A program made the position numbers and the translations under genes. 64,000 nt of DNA from Frateuria flava (GTDB lineage Bacteria > Pseudomonadota > Gammaproteobacteria > Xanthomonadales > Rhodanobacteraceae): assembly GCF_017837635.1 (NCBI RefSeq), contig NZ_JAGJRS010000009.1, positions 1-64,000 on the forward strand. The letters are read 5' to 3'. Position 1 is the first letter of the stretch, and the number at the start of each line of letters is the position of its first letter. Below, one piece after another: positions 60,393 through 64,000 of this stretch. Under the pieces are notes generated by a model. It ran no database searches and had not been told where the DNA came from. It was given only the letters and a program-made list of their open reading frames with translations.

Positions 60393-61697
60393 TCAGCCAG
60401 CCGGTATCCAGTGCGGCTGTGCGCGCACGGCATCGAACAAGGCGGCGCCGTGTGCCGTTTGCCACAGGTCGGCGACCCCCACCAGTTCGTCTTCCACGTA
60501 AAGCAGCGGGCAGGCTTCGCGGCGCCAGGGCGGCAGCGCCACCTGCTGGAACAGGTCGCGCAGTTCGCGCGTATGCCGGTCGCCGGCGGGCTTGATGCGT
60601 TCGCCGCCCCGGCGCAGGCGCACGGTGAGCGGCGCGTCCAGGCGGGTGGCCGGCGTGAGTGCTAACTGGCCACCGTCGGGCAAGGTCAGCGCCGCGCCGT
60701 GCCAGGTCGCCTCCCAGTCCCGATCGACCGGTGTCCGCGGCGCCAGCGCCCACAGCCGGCCTTTCCAGATGTGCAGCTCGGCCCCCGGCCAGCGCACGCA
60801 GGGCTGCTGGCCCGCTCGGGCATGGCATTGGCGCTCGATCTGCCGCCGCTGGGCGGCCGTAGGTGCAGGCAGGCCTTTGGCGTGCAGCCAGTGGTCGAGC
60901 AGGGGCTCGCGCAGGGCGGGTTCGAGGGTGAGCCAGGCCTGCGCATCGAGGCTGTCGCTGGCGGGGTCGTGCACGGCGCCAAAGGCGTTGAGCCAATCCG
61001 CGCGCAAGGCTTCGTCGGCGGCGCGGCAGAGTGCTGCACTGTGCAGGATCGAATCGACCGCGTGGGGCCAATGCCGGCGAAGCCGCGGCAGAATCTCGTG
61101 GCGCAGGTGGTTGCGCGCAAGGGTGGTGTCGCGATTGGACGGATCGTCGACGCAGGGCAGTTCGTGGTCTTCAACGTAGGCGCGCAGCACTTCGCGCGGC
61201 AGCTCCAGCAGCGGGCGCCAGAGCCTGCCGTGGCCGAGCGGGCGCATCGCGCGCATGCCGCCGAGCCCTTGCGGGCCGGCCCCGCGTAGCAGTTTGAGCA
61301 GTACCGTTTCCGCCTGGTCGTCGCGATGGTGGCCGAGCAGCAACCATTCGCCGGGATGCAACGCGGTGGCGAACGCCGCGTAGCGCGCGTGCCGCGCGGC
61401 GGCTTCCAGGCCTTCGCCGCCGTCACGCGCGACCTCGACCCGGCGCACCTCGCAGTCGATATCAAGCGAAGCACAAAAAGCGGCGGCCTCGGCGGCCCAG
61501 GCGCCGCTTTCAGGATGCAGCCGATGGTCCACGTGCAGCGCGCGCAAGCCGCGCGCGCGCGCCGGCGGCAGTGCGGCCAGCGCATGCAGCAGGGCCGTCG
61601 AATCGGGTCCGCCGCTGAAAGCCACGCACAGCGGGCCGTCCGGGTGGCCGTCGAGGGCCTGGCGCAGCGTCTGGGGCAGCGTGCGTGGGCTACTCAC
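60393..61697 (-). CDS. tilS: tRNA(Ile)-lysidine synthase
   Basis: 434 aa. Modifies C34 of AUA-reading tRNA-Ile to lysidine. PP-loop signature VAFSGGPDSTALLHAL (about residue 25), LLGHHRDDQAETVLLKLLRG, VDDPSNRD and HEILPRLR mark the catalytic domain; the C-terminal substrate-binding domain has RLRRGGERIKPAG. Start GTG 61697 overlaps the upstream NYN gene stop by 8 nt; the longer open frame to 61799 is shadow. Confidence 0.95.
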   Translation of the reverse strand: MSSPRTLPQTLRQALDGHPDGPLCVAFSGGPDSTALLHALAALPPARARGLRALHVDHRLHPESGAWAAEAAAFCASLDIDCEVRRVEVARDGGEGLEAAARHARYAAFATALHPGEWLLLGHHRDDQAETVLLKLLRGAGPQGLGGMRAMRPLGHGRLWRPLLELPREVLRAYVEDHELPCVDDPSNRDTTLARNHLRHEILPRLRRHWPHAVDSILHSAALCRAADEALRADWLNAFGAVHDPASDSLDAQAWLTLEPALREPLLDHWLHAKGLPAPTAAQRRQIERQCHARAGQQPCVRWPGAELHIWKGRLWALAPRTPVDRDWEATWHGAALTLPDGGQLALTPATRLDAPLTVRLRRGGERIKPAGDRHTRELRDLFQQVALPPWRREACPLLYVEDELVGVADLWQTAHGAALFDAVRAQPHWIPAG

Positions 61698-62445
61698 GGG
61701 CAGCCGGTTTCTTCTTGTTGTTGCGCACGTAGATGTGCTTGCCGTTGCCGTGCTGGCGGTCCTCGGTCTCGAACAGTCCGATCGCGGCGATGAGGCCACT
61801 CAACTTGCCATAGCCCCAATTGCGCGAGTCGAACTCCGGCGCGCGCTTGCTGACCATGCTGCCGACCGCGCCCAGGCCGGCCCAGCCGGTGTCGTCGGCG
61901 GCATCCTCGATCGCGTTGCGCAGGAGGTTGACCAGTCGGGTGTCCTTGCGCAGCTCCTGGGTCTTCATGCGGGGCGCGAGCTCCGCCGGTTTTTCGTTGT
62001 CGCTGTCCGGTTTGCCGAGCACGTCGGTATAGATGAATCGGTCGCAGGCGGCGACGAACGGCGCGGGCGTCTTGCGCTCACCGAAGCCGTACACGGTCAG
62101 GCCCGATTCGCGGATGCGCGCGGCCAGGCGGGTGAAGTCGCTGTCGCTGGAAACGATGCAAAAGCCGTCGAAGCGACCGGTGTAAAGCAGGTCCATCGCG
62201 TCGATGATCATCGCCGAGTCGGTGGCGTTCTTGCCCTTGGTATAGCCGAATTGCTGGATCGGCTGGATCGACAGGTCCAGCAGCTGGTCCTTCCAGCCGC
62301 GCAGGTGGTTGTCGGTCCAGTCGCCGTAGGCGCGCTTGACGTGGGCGGTGCCGTAGCGGGCCACTTCGGCGAGCAGACCCTCGGCCAGGCCGGGTTGGGC
62401 GTTGTCGGCGTCGATCAGTACGGCGAGTTTGGCGTGGTCGGCCAT
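61690..62445 (-). CDS. NYN domain/OST-HTH (LOTUS) RNA-interacting protein
   Basis: 251 aa. The N-terminal NYN/PIN-like ribonuclease domain (LAVLIDADNAQPG; TDSAMIIDAMDLLYTGRFDG; CIVSSDSDFTRLA) keeps the acidic residues for metal binding. The C-terminal OST-HTH/LOTUS domain (about 165-240; LRNAIEDAADDTGWAGLGAV) binds RNA. Family resembles bacterial homologues of limkain-b1. Translationally coupled to tilS by an 8-nt overlap. Confidence 0.92.
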   Translation of the reverse strand: MADHAKLAVLIDADNAQPGLAEGLLAEVARYGTAHVKRAYGDWTDNHLRGWKDQLLDLSIQPIQQFGYTKGKNATDSAMIIDAMDLLYTGRFDGFCIVSSDSDFTRLAARIRESGLTVYGFGERKTPAPFVAACDRFIYTDVLGKPDSDNEKPAELAPRMKTQELRKDTRLVNLLRNAIEDAADDTGWAGLGAVGSMVSKRAPEFDSRNWGYGKLSGLIAAIGLFETEDRQHGNGKHIYVRNNKKKPAARE

Positions 62446-62472
62446 GGCGGCTCCCGATAGTGGCCTTCGATC

Positions 62473-63699
62473 CTACTGCTGCGGCATGGTCATCGCGCCG
62501 GCGTCGCGCAACGCTTGCTTCAGCCGTGCGATGCCAAGCCAGCCGGAAAACCGCGCAATCTCACGCCCGTGCCGGAATACGTAATAGGTCGGCATGCCCC
62601 AGTCCGGCAGCATGGACCACTCGGCCTGGTTCCAGGCAACGTGCATGGGTAGGTCGCTGAATTCCCGGTTCCAGCCGGCGATGTCTTCGATCCTCTGGGA
62701 GGGTGCAGCCAGCCAGATCGAATGCTGTGCGAACAGGGGCCGCAAGCTTGCGTCGGCCTCGATGGCACGCGCCGCGTCCTCGCTGAAATGGCAGCCGGCG
62801 ATGACGACGATCCTCAGGGGGCCGTCAAGGTGCATGGCCTGGCGGTGCATGCTGCCGGATCGAATGTCGACGCTGAGCGCCGTTGGCACGCCCGCGAAAG
62901 TGGCGTGGTCGGATTTGAACGCAGGCAGCGCCGGCACGCCCATGCCCGGGTGTTGCCGGCGCAGGGCAGCGGCCTGGTCGAACTGGCGGGCGCCGATCTG
63001 CGCCCGGTACAGGTCGATGAAATCCTCGGCCTCGGTCATGCGCCGGCGTTGCATCTCGGCCAGGTCGTCGCGCAACTGCTCGACATGCCCGGCATCGGGC
63101 GCCACATACAGGGTTTGTCGCACCGCCCGCACGAGCAGACGCAGGTCGGGGGCGCTGAGCTCGCGCAACCGGTCGGCGCGCTGGAAGCGGGCGAACAGGC
63201 GATCGTAATCGCGCTTTTCGGCGGCAAACCGCTGTGCGTCGGGGAGCGAGACATGGCTGATCGCGCTCAACCGGTCGAAACGGCGTTCGATGTCGCTTTC
63301 CGGGCAACGATCCGGGATGCAGCCGCGATGCCGGGCGTCCTCTTCGCGCTCCCGGACGCGGCGGGCCTTCTGGGTGGCCGTCAGGCCAATATCGAGACGT
63401 TCGGCCAGCTCCTGCCGCCCGAACAAGGCGAACAGATTCGCAACCTCTGGGCGGCTGAGCCAGGCCTCCGGCTCGCCCAGGTCGATGTCGGCGCCCTGCG
63501 CGCCAAACGTCAAACGCGCCAGGAAGCGGCGGCGCGCCGCCGGTGGCAGCGGAGCGAGCGGCGTGGACGCGATCGGCGTGTCGCGCAGATAGCGCTCCAG
63601 TTCGGCCCGTGAACGGATCGGCGGATTGGCCGCGTGCGAAGGCGCGGCAGCGGCGGCAGAGAGCGCCAGAGTGGCGCGGATGACGAGGGAGAATCGCAA
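62473..63699 (-). CDS. Exported protein with C-terminal thioredoxin-like region
   Basis: 408 aa. Signal peptide (MRFSLVIRATLALSAAAAAP, cleavage after SHA near 23). A helical, Arg-rich middle contains CIPDRC (about residue 130). The C-terminal 150 residues look thioredoxin-like (LRIVVIAGCHFSEDAARAIE; PDWGMPTYYVFRHGREIARF with the cis-proline position MPTYY) but the CxxC is reduced to a single Cys in GCHFS. Possibly a periplasmic redox-related or structural protein; no recognised name. Between the NYN gene and VOC gene, same strand. Confidence 0.75.
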   Translation of the reverse strand: MRFSLVIRATLALSAAAAAPSHAANPPIRSRAELERYLRDTPIASTPLAPLPPAARRRFLARLTFGAQGADIDLGEPEAWLSRPEVANLFALFGRQELAERLDIGLTATQKARRVREREEDARHRGCIPDRCPESDIERRFDRLSAISHVSLPDAQRFAAEKRDYDRLFARFQRADRLRELSAPDLRLLVRAVRQTLYVAPDAGHVEQLRDDLAEMQRRRMTEAEDFIDLYRAQIGARQFDQAAALRRQHPGMGVPALPAFKSDHATFAGVPTALSVDIRSGSMHRQAMHLDGPLRIVVIAGCHFSEDAARAIEADASLRPLFAQHSIWLAAPSQRIEDIAGWNREFSDLPMHVAWNQAEWSMLPDWGMPTYYVFRHGREIARFSGWLGIARLKQALRDAGAMTMPQQ

Positions 63700-63758
63700 G
63701 GACGTGCTTCCTGCAGGGCCTGCCCCGAAGATACCGCCACAGTCATGGTATGGCGCGC

Positions 63759-64000
63759 CTATCGCAGAAAGTTGAGTTCGATATTCAGGCCGCAGGGGTC
63801 GGTGAGGAAGAGCTGAACCTGGTTCAGCTCGTCCACCTCGTCGACCTCGTAGGCCAGTCCGGCCGCGTCCAGGCGGGCGCGGGTGGCGGCGAGGTCGGCG
63901 CAGGCGAAGGCGAGGTGGTTCAGGTGGCCGGTGGGCGCAGGCGAGGCGTCACCCGGAGGGGTGATGGTCAGGTGCAGCACGTCGGTGTCGCCGGCGTAGA
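63759..64000 (-). CDS. VOC (glyoxalase-like) protein, N-terminus cut by window edge
   Basis: C-terminal 80 residues of a vicinal-oxygen-chelate protein: GHLNHLAFACADLAATRARL has the metal-ligand HLAF, and QLFLTDPCGLNIELNFLR contains the final Glu ligand (IELNF). Frame stays open past 64000, so the first half is missing. Substrate cannot be inferred. Confidence 0.88.
   Translation of the reverse strand, partial: YAGDTDVLHLTITPPGDASPAPTGHLNHLAFACADLAATRARLDAAGLAYEVDEVDELNQVQLFLTDPCGLNIELNFLR

Overview
High-GC (roughly 65-68%) chromosomal segment of a gammaproteobacterium, most likely order Xanthomonadales/Lysobacterales and probably family Rhodanobacteraceae (Dyella, Rhodanobacter, Luteibacter, Frateuria type). 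The basis is the codon bias, the glyA-nrdR and rib-nusB-thiL-pgpA gene order, the TonB-like proline-rich paralogues and several dispersed intergenic palindrome families. No phage, transposase, CRISPR array, rRNA or tRNA was recognised.

Layout. 1-16.4 kb: acyl-CoA dehydrogenase (cut by the left edge), small lipoprotein, SET-domain methyltransferase, PfpI/DJ-1 protein, EF-G-like GTPase, a tandem pair of proline-rich envelope paralogues with a shared four-cysteine C-terminal domain, TfoX-domain protein, pyrF, ettA, DUF817 membrane protein and a hydrolase-tetR operon with a candidate operator. 16.5-18.4 kb: glyA and nrdR. 18.4-23.7 kb, opposite strand: a seven-gene PspA-type membrane-stress operon like E. 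coli yjfIJKLMC plus a K+-channel gene; it lies between nrdR and ribD, which are usually neighbours. 23.8-32 kb: riboflavin genes (ribD, FMN riboswitch, ribE, a ribBX-type ribB, ribH) with ldcA, nusB, thiL and pgpA, then an aldo/keto reductase.

33.4-52.5 kb is the most striking region. A sigma-54 promoter with clustered TGTCCG sites precedes a HlyD-type adaptor, one MacB/LolD-type ATPase and ten MacB/FtsX-like permeases arranged as five alternating A-B pairs. A sigma-54-dependent response regulator (with its own -24/-12 candidate), a small exported protein and a PAS/HAMP histidine kinase follow. I read this as a kinase-controlled envelope export or mechanotransmission locus in which one ATPase and one adaptor may serve five exchangeable permease heterodimers. 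No outer-membrane channel is encoded here.

52.5-64 kb: stomatin/NfeD pair overlapping a ThrE-type exporter, a repeat-rich 0.7-kb intergenic stretch, yjgA/pmbA, a DUF4870 protein with a clear terminator, ispA-xseB, tilS overlapping an NYN/OST-HTH protein, an exported thioredoxin-fold-like protein and a VOC protein cut by the right edge.
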